A DNA stretch of 64,000 bases from Enterocloster hominis (ex Liu et al. 2021) (GCA_014385265.1 JACRTJ010000025.1:62001-126000); one strand, 5' to 3'; numbered from the stretch's first letter, positions 18,370 to 26,561 are shown. The notes: generated by a model not told the origin, from the sequence alone. Numbers and translations: made by a program.

Positions 18370-18810
18370 ATGTATTCAGATAAAGTAATGGACCATTTTG
18401 AGCACCCGAGAAACGTGGGAGAGATCGAAAACGCCAGCGGCGTGGGAACTGTGGGAAATGCCAAATGCGGAGATATCATGCGGATCTACTTAGATATCGA
18501 CGATGCGACCCATATGATCCGGGACTGCAAATTCAAGACCTTTGGCTGCGGTGCGGCTGTGGCCACCAGCAGCATGGCCACCGAAATGGTAAAGGGAAAG
18601 ACCATTGAGGAGGCCATGCAGGTGACCAATAAGGCGGTGATGGAGGCTCTGGACGGTCTTCCGCCGGTGAAGGTACACTGCTCCCTGCTGGCGGAGGAGG
18701 CGATCCATGCGGCTCTGTGGGATTATGCAGAGAAGCACGGAATCAAGATCCAGGGTCTGGAAAAGCCCAAGTCTGATATCAGCGAGCACGATGGGGACGA
18801 GGAATATTAA
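18370..18810 (+). CDS. nifU: Fe-S cluster assembly scaffold (NifU/IscU N-domain type)
   Basis: 146 residues, a single IscU-like domain. The three cluster ligands are C33 in NAKCGD, the Cys in FGCGAA near residue 60, and the Cys in VHCSLL near residue 102. It lacks the C-terminal NFU domain of full-length NifU. It takes sulfur from the cysteine desulfurase encoded 26 bases upstream. The C-terminus is an acidic tail. Confidence 0.93.
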   Translation: MYSDKVMDHFEHPRNVGEIENASGVGTVGNAKCGDIMRIYLDIDDATHMIRDCKFKTFGCGAAVATSSMATEMVKGKTIEEAMQVTNKAVMEALDGLPPVKVHCSLLAEEAIHAALWDYAEKHGIKIQGLEKPKSDISEHDGDEEY

Positions 18811-18813
18811 GGA

Positions 18814-19890
18814 ATGGGAAAAAAGGTAGTAGTAGGCATGTCCGGCGGCGTCGATTCTTCGGTCGCCGCCTGCCTTTTAAAGAAGCAGGGCTACGATGTG
18901 ATCGGAGTGACCATGCAGATCTGGCAGGATGAGGATCCGGAGGAGACAGCGGAAAACGGGGGCTGCTGCGGCCTGACCGCCGTGGAGGACGCCCGGAAGG
19001 TGGCCTGGAGCCTGGGGATCCCGTATTATGTGATGAATTTCCGGAAGGAATTCAAGGCTGCGGTGATGGATTACTTTGTGGATGAGTATCTTCACGGGAG
19101 GACGCCCAATCCATGCATTGCCTGCAATCGGTATGTGAAATGGGAGGCCCTTTTGTCCAGGAGCCTGGAGATCGGGGCGGATTATATCGCCACGGGCCAT
19201 TATGCCCGGATCCTTAAGCTGCCCAACGGCCGGTATACGGTGAGGAATTCCGTGACGGCCCAGAAGGACCAGACGTATGCCCTTTATAACCTGACCCAGG
19301 ACCAGCTTGCGCGGACTCTGATGCCGGTGGGGGACTTCACAAAAGAGGAGATCCGCCAGATGGCAGAGGACATGGGGCTTCCCGTGGCAAAGAAAAAGGA
19401 CAGCATGGATATATGCTTTATCCCGGATAACGACTACGCGGCCTTCATCCAGCGGTCAGCCGGAGAGGTGCCGGGAGCCGGAAACTTTGTGGATAAGGAA
19501 GGGAAAATCCTGGGACGCCACAAGGGGATCACCCACTATACGGTGGGCCAGAGAAAGGGACTGAACCTTTCCATGGGCCATCCCGTATTCGTCACCGGGA
19601 TCCGTCCGGAAACCAACGAGGTGGTCATCGGGGAAGGGGACGATGTGTTTTCCGATTTCCTGGTCTGCGGCGGGCTCAACTGGATGGCGGAGGACGGCCT
19701 TCACGGCGAGGAGCGCCGAGTCATGGCCAAGATCCGTTACAGCCATAAGGGCGCGCCCTGCCTGATCCGGGAACGGGAGGACGGGACCGTGGAATGCCAG
19801 TTTGAAACGCCCCAGCGGGCCATCACCCCGGGACAGGCCGTGGTATTTTATGAAAATGATCATATATTCGGAGGAGGGACCATCCTGTGA
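18814..19890 (+). CDS. mnmA: tRNA-specific 2-thiouridylase MnmA
   Basis: 358 residues. Installs the 2-thio group on U34 of Lys, Glu and Gln tRNAs using ATP and persulfide sulfur. The PP-loop GMSGGVDSSVAA is at residues 7-18. Catalytic cysteines are C101 in PNPCIAC and the Cys in MDICFIPD. It starts three bases after the nifU stop with AAGGA as ribosome site, which explains its place behind the desulfurase. Confidence 0.96.
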   Translation: MGKKVVVGMSGGVDSSVAACLLKKQGYDVIGVTMQIWQDEDPEETAENGGCCGLTAVEDARKVAWSLGIPYYVMNFRKEFKAAVMDYFVDEYLHGRTPNPCIACNRYVKWEALLSRSLEIGADYIATGHYARILKLPNGRYTVRNSVTAQKDQTYALYNLTQDQLARTLMPVGDFTKEEIRQMAEDMGLPVAKKKDSMDICFIPDNDYAAFIQRSAGEVPGAGNFVDKEGKILGRHKGITHYTVGQRKGLNLSMGHPVFVTGIRPETNEVVIGEGDDVFSDFLVCGGLNWMAEDGLHGEERRVMAKIRYSHKGAPCLIREREDGTVECQFETPQRAITPGQAVVFYENDHIFGGGTIL

Positions 19891-21167
19891 AAGAACGTAT
19901 AAAAGGGCGGAAACTCCTCCGCCTGTTTCTGGTGTGTGTCCTGGGGACGGCTCTTCTTTCCGGCTGCGGCGGCATGAACCGGTACCAGACCATGGAGCTG
20001 GAAACAGAAACGGAAGCGGCTTCCGGGACAGAGGATATGGCCGTCATCACCATGGGAGAGACAGCGGCAGAAGAGGACGGGACAGAGGCCGGGGAGAGCA
20101 GCCCGGAGGAAGCGGCAGCAGCAGAACCGGAGACGGAAAAGTACCAGCCTGTGGATGAGACCGTGGTGGTAAAGGCGGACCTTTTAAATGTGAGAAAAGA
20201 GGACCGGGCCGACGCCAGGATCTACGTCCAGTTAAAGAATGGGGAAAAGCTCCGGCGGATTGGCTATAACGAAGAGTGGAGCCAGGTGGAGTATGACGGC
20301 AAGACCGCCTATGTGGCCTCGGATCTGGTAGAGGTATGGGTGGAGGAGACGGATGCCCCGGAAGCAGAACCCCAGACGGCAAAAGACAGTTCTGCGGAAC
20401 CCCAGGCGGGGCCGGAGGGCGCACCCGGAAGCTCCGGGGAAGATCCCCAGCCGGCGGCGGACGGAGCCGGAGCGGTTCCGGCAGATGCATCCGGCCGGGC
20501 GGCTGAGGCCCAGGCAGAGGTGCCCTGGAATGGCCATACGGTGGCCATTGACGCCGGACACCAGGCCAAGCCCAATGCAGAAAAGGAGCCCATCGGCCCA
20601 GGCTCTGAAACCATGAAGGCCAAAATGCCCCAGGGCGGCGTGGGGGCCGTATCCGGCGTAAAGGAATATGAGCTGACCCTGACGCTGGCAAAAAAGCTGG
20701 AGAAGGAGCTGAAGGCCAGGGGCTACCATACGGTGATGATCCGTACCGGACATGACGTAAACTTAAGCAATTCCCAGCGGTCAGCTATGGCCAACGACAG
20801 TGAGGCGGAGATCTTCATCCGGCTCCATGCCAATTCCATGGAAAACTCCAGCGTATACGGCGCTCTGGGGATGTGTATGACGGCCCAGAACCCCTATAAC
20901 GCGGAGCTCCACGACCAGAGCTACCGGCTGGCCAAGTCCATCATCGACAACATCTGCGCCCAGACGGGAACGAAAAACCGCGGGGTCCAGGAGGTGGACA
21001 ATTCCGGCGAGATCAACTGGAGCCAGATCCCGGTGGCTGTGGTGGAAGCGGGATTTTTAAGCAATCCCGACGAGGACCGGTGGCTTCAGGACGAAAGCTA
21101 CCAGGATAAGCTGGTGGCCGGGATCGCGGCGGCTGTGGATTCGTATTTCGGGGGAGCTGCAGAATAA
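19887..21167 (+). CDS. N-acetylmuramoyl-L-alanine amidase lipoprotein with SH3b domain
   Basis: 426 residues. A lipoprotein signal with lipobox LLSGCGG, an acidic Thr/Glu/Ala-rich linker, an SH3b domain (about 90-145), a second low-complexity linker, then an Amidase_3 catalytic domain (about 215-420). Zinc ligands sit in AIDAGHQ, the Glu of VKEYELTLTLA and RLHANS, and the catalytic Glu in VVEAGFLSN. It hydrolyses the MurNAc-L-Ala bond outside the cell. The GTG start overlaps the mnmA stop (GTGA) after GGAGGAGGG. Confidence 0.92.
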   Translation: MKERIKGRKLLRLFLVCVLGTALLSGCGGMNRYQTMELETETEAASGTEDMAVITMGETAAEEDGTEAGESSPEEAAAAEPETEKYQPVDETVVVKADLLNVRKEDRADARIYVQLKNGEKLRRIGYNEEWSQVEYDGKTAYVASDLVEVWVEETDAPEAEPQTAKDSSAEPQAGPEGAPGSSGEDPQPAADGAGAVPADASGRAAEAQAEVPWNGHTVAIDAGHQAKPNAEKEPIGPGSETMKAKMPQGGVGAVSGVKEYELTLTLAKKLEKELKARGYHTVMIRTGHDVNLSNSQRSAMANDSEAEIFIRLHANSMENSSVYGALGMCMTAQNPYNAELHDQSYRLAKSIIDNICAQTGTKNRGVQEVDNSGEINWSQIPVAVVEAGFLSNPDEDRWLQDESYQDKLVAGIAAAVDSYFGGAAE

Positions 21168-21193
21168 AAAATGAAAAAAATTCGATTTTCCAC

Positions 21194-21222
21194 TACACAA
21201 AAGAAGAAATATCGTGTATAAT
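21194..21222 (+). promoter_or_regulatory. Promoter of tRNA-Ser
   Basis: TACACA (21194-21199), 17 bases, TATAAT (21217-21222), about 50 bases before the tRNA. Confidence 0.7.
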
Positions 21223-21270
21223 AGGGAACAGCGGTCTGGAGACTCCGGGCCGTCTGTCCCATAAGTATAC

Positions 21271-21361
21271 GGAGACGTAGCGAAGCGGTCGTAACGCGGC
21301 GCACTCGAAATGCGTTTGCCGGCTAATACCCGGCACGTGGGTTCGAATCCCACCGTCTCCG
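21271..21361 (+). tRNA. tRNA-Ser (anticodon CGA)
   Basis: A 91-base class II tRNA. The acceptor stem GGAGACG pairs with CGTCTCC, the anticodon loop is CTCGAAA giving CGA, a long variable arm follows, and the T-arm is GTGGGTTCGAATCCCAC. The CCA end is not encoded. It reads UCG codons. Confidence 0.95.
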
Positions 21362-21365
21362 CTGA

Positions 21366-21391
21366 AGCCCTTGAAGATCAAGGGCTTTTTT
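21366..21391 (+). terminator. Terminator after tRNA-Ser
   Basis: AGCCCTTGA pairs with TCAAGGGCT (21366-21374 and 21378-21386) around a three-base loop, followed by TTTTT. Confidence 0.92.
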
Positions 21392-21574
21392 ATTTGCAAT
21401 ATGGAAAAGCCTTCCCTAATTGGGATACATACCGGATGCTGTGTGCAGCTCCATGCCGTCTCCAATGAGGACTGCGGCAGCTGCCTGCCAGCTCCAGGCG
21501 ATGGGCTGAGGGGCAGACCGGCTGCCAGGGATGAAAGTTCATTCTGCATATACCTATATGGGGTACAAATGGAA

Positions 21575-21814
21575 TTTTTGGGTATAAAACAGTGTTTTTT
21601 TATCCAATACCCAAAAAATCGGGAGATTTTGGGCATAGAAGGGAAGGTTTATGCGCTGCTGTCCAAAAATCTGGATCTTTAGGAAAATCCGGCGGTTTTC
21701 CCCGGAATTTTGGGTATATCTGGAAAAAACTGCCGTATATGCCCAAAGCTCTGGAAGTGTGGCTAAGGCTTTTGGGTATACAGAAAGGGAAAAAGCTGCC
21801 ATATATGCCCAAAG
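21575..21814. repeat. Cluster of TTTTGGGTATA hairpin repeats in a gene-free stretch
   Basis: Between 21392 and 21911 I see no credible gene. It holds at least three inverted repeats built on TTTTGGGTATA and its complement: 21575-21586 with 21607-21617; 21708-21719 with 21737-21747; and 21769-21780 with 21803-21814. The last two also share the intervening GAAAAA...CTGCC and the following AAAGC-CTGG, so they are copies of one unit of about 55 bases. A lone half-site lies at 21627-21637. Open frames on both strands here are low-complexity and repeat-derived. Confidence 0.75.
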
Positions 21815-21911
21815 CCCTGGGGCCAGGCCGCCGCCAGGGCCGGATGCTGAGAATTTCACGCTCCAGAACCGATCCCGACACAGCCATTATGTATCGGAAA
21901 ACAGAACCTGC

Positions 21912-21958
21912 AAAAACAGCTATGACAGCCGCCAATCGGCACCGTCATAGCTGTTTTT
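21912..21958 (-). terminator. Bidirectional terminator after DAHP synthase
   Basis: A 15-base perfect stem (21912-21926 with 21944-21958) with A-run and T-run at opposite ends and a small inner GCCG/CGGC hairpin. It ends the minus-strand DAHP synthase transcript and would also stop plus-strand reading. Confidence 0.9.
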
Positions 21959-21966
21959 ATGGGGTA

Positions 21967-22977
21967 TCAGTCCAGGATCCGGAAGAAATCCACGGTCCGC
22001 TGGATCTTTTTCATCAGTGTGTCGAACATCTGGGGAGTTAAGGACTGGGCTCCGTCGCAGAGAGCCTTCTCCGGATCATTATGGACCTCGATCATCAGAC
22101 CGTCGGCTCCGGCGGCAATGGCTGCCAGGGCCAGGGGCTCTACCATGAATCGGATCCCGGATGCATGGCTGGGATCCACGATCACCGGCAGATGGGTCTT
22201 CTGCTTTAACATGGGAATGGCGGAGATATCCAGGGTATTTCTGGTGGAGGTCTCAAAGGTGCGGATTCCCCGCTCGCAGAGGATGACGTTTTCGTTTCCT
22301 CCGGCCATGATGTACTCGGCGCTCATTAAAAGCTCGTCCAGGGTGTTGGCCAGGCCGCGCTTTAAAAGGATGGGCTTCCGGATCTTTCCCAGCTCCTTTA
22401 AAAGCTCGAAGTTCTGCATATTCCTGGCTCCCACCTGGATCACGTCCACATCTTCAAAAAGAGGAAGGTGCTCGGCGCTCATGATCTCTGTGACCACTGG
22501 GAGTCCCGTGGCTTTTTTGGCCTCCAGAAGAAGATCCAGGCCCTGCTCATGGAGTCCCTGGAAGGCATAGGGGGAAGTCCTGGGCTTGAAGGCCCCGCCC
22601 CGTAAAAGGCGGGCTCCGGAGCGCTTCACATCCTCGGCCACCTGGGTGATCTGCTCTCTGGTCTCGATGGAGCATGGACCGGCGATGACCTGGAAGTGCC
22701 CGCCGCCGATCTTCTGGCCGCAGACATCCACAACCGTATTTTCCGGGTGCATGGACCGGCTGGCCTTTTTATAGGGCTCCCGGATCCGGCGTACATCCTC
22801 TACCACGTCCATGGCCTTCAGCCAGTCCTCATGGATCGATGTGGTGTCGCCGATGAGGCCGATGAGGGAGGTCTGGGTTCCCTGGGAAAGATGGAGCTTA
22901 AAGCCCTTGTGTTCAAGCTCCTGCTTCAGGATTTCTACTTTCTCCGGATTGGCATTTTGTTTTAAGATAATGATCAT
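21967..22977 (-). CDS. aroF: 3-deoxy-7-phosphoheptulonate (DAHP) synthase
   Basis: 336 residues. Condenses PEP and erythrose 4-phosphate, the first step of aromatic amino-acid synthesis. It is a type I-beta enzyme with a fused N-terminal ferredoxin-like regulatory domain (about 1-70), as in Thermotoga. Catalytic motifs are IAGPCSIE, RGGAFKPRTSPYAFQG, QVGARNMQN, LLKRG and VDPSHASG. GGAGGA precedes the ATG. Its leader carries an aromatic-rich peptide and an attenuator, so expression probably follows aminoacyl-tRNA supply. No other aro gene is in the window. Confidence 0.95.
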   Translation of the reverse strand: MIIILKQNANPEKVEILKQELEHKGFKLHLSQGTQTSLIGLIGDTTSIHEDWLKAMDVVEDVRRIREPYKKASRSMHPENTVVDVCGQKIGGGHFQVIAGPCSIETREQITQVAEDVKRSGARLLRGGAFKPRTSPYAFQGLHEQGLDLLLEAKKATGLPVVTEIMSAEHLPLFEDVDVIQVGARNMQNFELLKELGKIRKPILLKRGLANTLDELLMSAEYIMAGGNENVILCERGIRTFETSTRNTLDISAIPMLKQKTHLPVIVDPSHASGIRFMVEPLALAAIAAGADGLMIEVHNDPEKALCDGAQSLTPQMFDTLMKKIQRTVDFFRILD

Positions 22978-23013
22978 ATTCGTTTTCCTCCTGGTTGAAA
23001 TTCCTATGACATG

Positions 23014-23050
23014 AAAAAACCGGCGTCTGCTGGGAATGCAAACACCGGCT
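23014..23050 (-). terminator. Attenuator terminator in the aroF leader
   Basis: Minus strand CCGGTGT (23042-23048) pairs with ACGCCGG (23020-23026) around a 15-base loop, followed by six T (23014-23019). It lies between the leader peptide and aroF, inside the transcript, so read-through is needed for aroF expression. Confidence 0.85.
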
Positions 23051-23104
23051 CCTGGTTTTCGGAAATCTTTAAGAGAAATCGGGAGAGGTTTGTTTTCCGC
23101 AGCA
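23028..23104 (-). promoter_or_regulatory. Candidate antiterminator of the aroF attenuator
   Basis: Minus strand TGCTGcGGAAaaCAAAC (23088-23104), within the leader-peptide codons for CCGKQT, can pair with GTTTGcaTTCCCAGCA (23028-23043), the loop and shoulder of the terminator: 14 pairs with one bulge and one small internal loop. A competing CGGAAA/TTTCCG hairpin would block it. The three structures are mutually exclusive. Confidence 0.65.
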
Positions 23105-23182
23105 AAAGCAGTCCGCGCTATAATAATAACCCGGAAAAGAATAGAAGAAATAATAAGAAGCGTTCCATGCGGTATTCTTCAT
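23069..23182 (-). CDS. Aromatic-rich leader peptide of aroF
   Basis: A 37-codon frame beginning MKNTAWNASYYFFYSFPG and ending CCGKQTSPDFS. It holds one Trp, six Tyr and five Phe, including runs YYFFY and YYY. It begins about 40 bases after the -10 box at 23224 and ends before the attenuator. Ribosome stalling at these codons when charged aromatic tRNAs are scarce is the classical attenuation mechanism. The ribosome site AAAGGA is a little far (about 12 bases) from the ATG. No aminoacyl-tRNA T-box motif was seen. Confidence 0.8.
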   Translation of the reverse strand: MKNTAWNASYYFFYSFPGYYYSADCFCCGKQTSPDFS

Positions 23183-23223
23183 GATCTGCTGCGTCCTTTC
23201 TGAAATCTCATGTTCTGGAAACC

Positions 23224-23252
23224 ATCATACAGCGGATGGTCCCTTTTGTCAA
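23224..23252 (-). promoter_or_regulatory. Sigma-A promoter of the aroF leader transcript
   Basis: Minus strand TTGACA (23247-23252), 17 bases, TATGAT (23224-23229), a near-consensus promoter pointing at the leader peptide. Confidence 0.88.
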
Positions 23253-23284
23253 CAGAAAATTTAATTGTTTAAAGCGTAACGGTT

Positions 23285-23887
23285 TTAAGTGAGAGAGACC
23301 ATCCTGGAAACAATATCCACACACTTCTGGATCCCCAGCCGTCCGCTGTTTAAGCAAAGATCGTAATTCTTCGGCTTTCCCCATTCATTGCCGCTGTAAT
23401 ACTGGTAGTAATCCCGGCGCTTCTGGTCGATGGTACGGATCCTTGCTTCCATTTTTTTTACATCCACGGTCTCATCCTGTTCCAGGGAGAGCAGCCGTTC
23501 CACCCGCTTTTTTAAGCTGGAGCAGATGAACACGGAGAACGAGTCTTCCACGATCACGTCCGAGCAGCGTCCGATGATGACACAGGGGCCCAGACTGGCC
23601 ATTTTTTTGATGATCCGGGACTGGATCACAAAGAGCTGGTCAGAAACGGGCACCTCATAGGTGGAAGAGAAGGGATCGATCACAGCGTACTGGTAGTCGA
23701 TCCGTTCTTTATGGCCGATCACTTCATCATTGGCATGGAAGATTTCCTCAGAGATATTGCTGTCTTCGGCGGCCATGGAGATGATCTCTTTATCATAAAA
23801 AGGAATCCCCAGCTTTTTTGCAAGGCGGTAGCCGATCTCCCGTCCGCCGCTGCCGAATTCCCGGCTGATGGATATGACTTTGCTCAT
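23285..23887 (-). CDS. Cytidylate kinase-like protein
   Basis: 200 residues. P-loop protein of the Cytidylate_kin2 type: the N-terminus VISISREFGSGGREIGYRLAKKLG carries the Walker A-like GSGGREIG, followed by PFYDKEII and IGRCSDVI. Proteins of this family are widespread in Firmicutes beside true Cmk, and their substrate is not established. It ends just before the aroF promoter and is divergent from the LysR gene. Confidence 0.85.
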   Translation of the reverse strand: MSKVISISREFGSGGREIGYRLAKKLGIPFYDKEIISMAAEDSNISEEIFHANDEVIGHKERIDYQYAVIDPFSSTYEVPVSDQLFVIQSRIIKKMASLGPCVIIGRCSDVIVEDSFSVFICSSLKKRVERLLSLEQDETVDVKKMEARIRTIDQKRRDYYQYYSGNEWGKPKNYDLCLNSGRLGIQKCVDIVSRMVSLT

Positions 23888-23919
23888 AATTTTGCCTCCC
23901 TTTTTGATATAGTATCCCT

Positions 23920-23948
23920 ATCATACCATACTTTCTGCCAATTTCCAA
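23920..23948 (-). promoter_or_regulatory. Promoter of the cytidylate kinase-like gene
   Basis: Minus strand TTGGAA (23943-23948), 17 bases, TATGAT (23920-23925) with an upstream TG extension. Confidence 0.7.
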
Positions 23949-24009
23949 CAATTCTCTTTTTTTTCCAGAGGTATTCGTGTATCATAGGAGGAAAAACAGG
24001 AGGTGTACT

Positions 24010-24909
24010 ATGACTCTGACCCAGCTTCGCTATGTGATCGCCGCCGCCGACACAGGCTCCATGAACGAGGCGGCAAAAAAGCTCTTTATTTCCCAGCCCA
24101 GTCTGTCCCAGGCCCTCAGAGAGCTGGAAAAGGAGATCGGGATCGAGATATTTTTAAGAAATAACCGGGGCGTGATCCTGACAGAGGAGGGCAAAGAGTT
24201 CCTGGGATACGCAAGGCAGGTGACAGAGCAGTATGAGCTGATGGAGTCCCGGTACGTGGAAAAGAAGGACGTGAAGAAGAAATTTGCCGTCAGCATGCAG
24301 CATTATACCTTTGCGGTCAGTGCCTTCATCGGGATGGTGAAGCAGTTTGGCATGGAGGAATACGAGTTTGCAGTGCGGGAGACCACTACCTATGAAGTGA
24401 TCGAGGATGTGAAAAACTTCCGGAGCGAGATCGGGATCCTTTATGTCAATGAATTCAATAAGCGGGTGCTTTATAAGTTGTTTTCCACCATGGATCTGGA
24501 ATTTGAGCTGCTGATGGACTGCGGCGTATATGTATATATGTGGAAGGGCCATCCCCTGGCGGGGAGAACGAGGATCTCCATGGAGGACCTGGAGCCGTAT
24601 CCCTGCCTTTCCTTTGAGCAGGGCCAGTATAATTCCTTCTATTTTGCGGAGGAGGTCCTCAGTACCTATGATTACAAACGCTCCATTAAGGTCAGCGACC
24701 GGGCCACCATTTTAAACCTGATGGTGGGTCTCTGCGGCTATACCCTTTGCTCCGGCATCATCTGTGAGGAGCTCAACGGCTCCGATTACTGTGCAGTCCT
24801 TCTGGAAGGGGAGGAGACCATGACCATCGGATATCTGAAACGGAAAGGGGCAGCCTTAAGTCCCCTGGGGCAGAAATATCTGGAGGAGCTGGAGAAGGTC
24901 CTGGTATAG
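24010..24909 (+). CDS. LysR-family transcriptional regulator
   Basis: 299 residues. The N-terminal winged helix (about 1-60) has the typical TLTQLRYVIAAADTGSMNEAAKKLFISQPSLSQ pattern split across helix-turn-helix, followed by a linker helix and a two-lobed LysR substrate-binding domain. AGGAGG precedes the ATG at 24010; an upstream frame extension lacks a ribosome site. It is followed, in the same direction, by an inverted repeat and metF, so control of methionine/one-carbon genes is a fair guess. The effector is unknown. Confidence 0.92.
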   Translation: MTLTQLRYVIAAADTGSMNEAAKKLFISQPSLSQALRELEKEIGIEIFLRNNRGVILTEEGKEFLGYARQVTEQYELMESRYVEKKDVKKKFAVSMQHYTFAVSAFIGMVKQFGMEEYEFAVRETTTYEVIEDVKNFRSEIGILYVNEFNKRVLYKLFSTMDLEFELLMDCGVYVYMWKGHPLAGRTRISMEDLEPYPCLSFEQGQYNSFYFAEEVLSTYDYKRSIKVSDRATILNLMVGLCGYTLCSGIICEELNGSDYCAVLLEGEETMTIGYLKRKGAALSPLGQKYLEELEKVLV

Positions 24910-24914
24910 AACAA

Positions 24915-24941
24915 CTTGATATAGGAAAAACCTTTAACAAG
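24915..24941 (+). promoter_or_regulatory. Inverted repeat between lysR and metF, candidate operator
   Basis: CTTGATATAGG and CCTTTAACAAG (24915-24925 and 24931-24941) form a 9-of-11 inverted repeat around AAAAA. The size and symmetry suit a LysR-type dimer site. It lies 86 bases before metF. A hairpin in RNA is also possible, but no T-run directly follows. Confidence 0.5.
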
Positions 24942-25026
24942 ACGTATTTTTTCTATATTAGACAGGGACGCATTTTTGTGATAGCATACCTTCATTACAG
25001 AAAATGACTAAAGGCAGGCAGAAGAT

Positions 25027-25887
25027 ATGAAGATCACAGAAATCTTATCCCAGGAAAAACCAGTTCTTTCCTTTGAAGTGTTCCCTCCCAAAAAAGAGAG
25101 CGCATATGAGACCGTGGAGCAGGCGGCGGTGGAGATCGCCAGGCTTTCCCCGTCGTTTATGAGCGTCACCTATGGGGCCGGCGGCGGCACCAGCCAGTAT
25201 ACGGCGGACCTGGCGGCCTGCCTGGCGAAAAAATACGGAGTCACGTCCATGGCCCATCTGACCTGTGTTTCCTCCACCAGGGAGCATGTGATGGGCGTGG
25301 TGGAACGGCTCAGGGAAAACGGGATCGAAAACATCCTGGCGCTCCGGGGGGATATCCCTTCGGACGGTCATGTGGAAAAGGATTACAGCCACGCCAGTGA
25401 CCTGGCGGCAGAGCTGGCGGCCATGGGAGATTTCTGCATCGGCGGCGCCTGCTATCCAGAGGGCCATCCCGAATCGAAGAATAAAGCAGAGGACATCCGG
25501 TATCTGAAGGAAAAGGTGGACGCAGGCTGCAGCTTCCTGACGACCCAGATGTTTTTTGACAACGATCTGTTCTACAACTTCCTTTACAGGATCCGGGAGG
25601 CTGGGATCGCCGTGCCGGTGGTGGCCGGGATCATGCCGGTAACAAACGCAAAGCAGATGAAACGGATCCTCAGCATGTCCGGAACGGTCCTTCCCACCCG
25701 TTTTAAAATGCTGTTAGACAGGTTCGGGGACGATCCGGCGGCCATGAAGCAGGCGGGCGTCGCCTATGCCGTATCCCAGATCATCGATCTGGTGGCCAAC
25801 GGGATCCATGCCATCCATATCTATTCCATGAACAAGCCGGATGTGGCGGAGCAGATCAAGAGCAGCTTATCGGAGATCCTGGTATGA
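25027..25887 (+). CDS. metF: 5,10-methylenetetrahydrofolate reductase
   Basis: 286 residues, a TIM-barrel flavoprotein that reduces methylene-THF to methyl-THF, the methyl donor for methionine synthase. Motifs: SFEVFPPKKESAYE, SVTYGAGGG, AHLTCVSSTRE, NILALRGDIP, and TTQMFFDNDLFYNF. It overlaps the following activation-domain gene by four bases and feeds metH, so the three genes form a complete methyl-transfer operon. Confidence 0.95.
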   Translation: MKITEILSQEKPVLSFEVFPPKKESAYETVEQAAVEIARLSPSFMSVTYGAGGGTSQYTADLAACLAKKYGVTSMAHLTCVSSTREHVMGVVERLRENGIENILALRGDIPSDGHVEKDYSHASDLAAELAAMGDFCIGGACYPEGHPESKNKAEDIRYLKEKVDAGCSFLTTQMFFDNDLFYNFLYRIREAGIAVPVVAGIMPVTNAKQMKRILSMSGTVLPTRFKMLLDRFGDDPAAMKQAGVAYAVSQIIDLVANGIHAIHIYSMNKPDVAEQIKSSLSEILV

Positions 25888-26555
25888 TGGAGGACGGGGT
25901 CCGCAGGAGCGAGGTGTTCCGGTATCTGGGATATGGGAACCGGGTCCCGGATGAGGAAACAGGAGAACTGGCAGAGGAATGTATAAAAGAGCTCCTGCGG
26001 GTATCAGAAGAGCGGATCTGTGTACGGGAGTTTCCGGTGACGGTGCGGGACGGGAGCCTGGACTGCGGCTGTTTCCAGACCTCCAGCAGAAGTCTTTTAA
26101 AGAACCTGGGCGGCTGCGCCCGGGTTCTTGTGATGGCGGCGACCCTGGGGACGGGAGTGGACCGGCTGCTCCTTAAGTACGGGAAGCTTTTTATGGCCAG
26201 GGCTGTGGTCATGCAGGCAGCAGCAGCGGCTCTGATCGAGGAGGTTTGTGACAGGAATTTTGAGTCCTGGCGAAAGGAATATGAGGAAAAGGGGCTTTAC
26301 CTGCGGCCAAGATTTTCTCCGGGCTACGGAGATTTCCCGTTAAGCGTCCAGAAGGACCTTCTGGGAGGGCTGGAGGCCGGGAAGCGCCTGGGGATCACTC
26401 TGACAGAGGGAGGCCTTATGATGCCGTCCAAATCCGTGACGGCGGTGATCGGGATCAGTCCGGTAAAGGGCTTCTGCCGGACAGAAGGGTGCGAGGCATG
26501 TGAAAAAAAGGACTGTCCGTACAGGAGGAGCCTGGGACAGGGAAGGGAGACGTAA
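25884..26555 (+). CDS. Stand-alone methionine synthase activation-domain protein
   Basis: About 223 residues, related to the C-terminal activation domain of cobalamin-dependent methionine synthase: RFSPGYGDFPLSVQ and LTEGGLMMPSKSVTAVIGIS are its signature motifs. That domain binds S-adenosylmethionine and helps re-methylate oxidised cobalamin. Here it is a separate protein, ending in a Cys cluster (CRTEGCEACEKKDC) that could hold a metal or cluster. It lies between metF and a metH that lacks this domain, so the two probably form a split enzyme. Confidence 0.88.
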   Translation: MMEDGVRRSEVFRYLGYGNRVPDEETGELAEECIKELLRVSEERICVREFPVTVRDGSLDCGCFQTSSRSLLKNLGGCARVLVMAATLGTGVDRLLLKYGKLFMARAVVMQAAAAALIEEVCDRNFESWRKEYEEKGLYLRPRFSPGYGDFPLSVQKDLLGGLEAGKRLGITLTEGGLMMPSKSVTAVIGISPVKGFCRTEGCEACEKKDCPYRRSLGQGRET

Positions 26556-26561
26556 AGACAG

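Noticed and set aside
21554-22041. Open frames of 100-150 codons on both strands after tRNA-Ser
   Set aside because: They are built from the hairpin repeats, overlap each other and terminators, and have no ribosome site.
22978-23270. T-box leader for aroF
   Set aside because: No specifier/antiterminator signature (GGGUGGNACCGCG); the aromatic leader peptide explains the layout better.
24910-25026. S-box or B12 riboswitch for metF-metH
   Set aside because: The spacer is 117 bases, with none of the conserved S-box or cobalamin elements.
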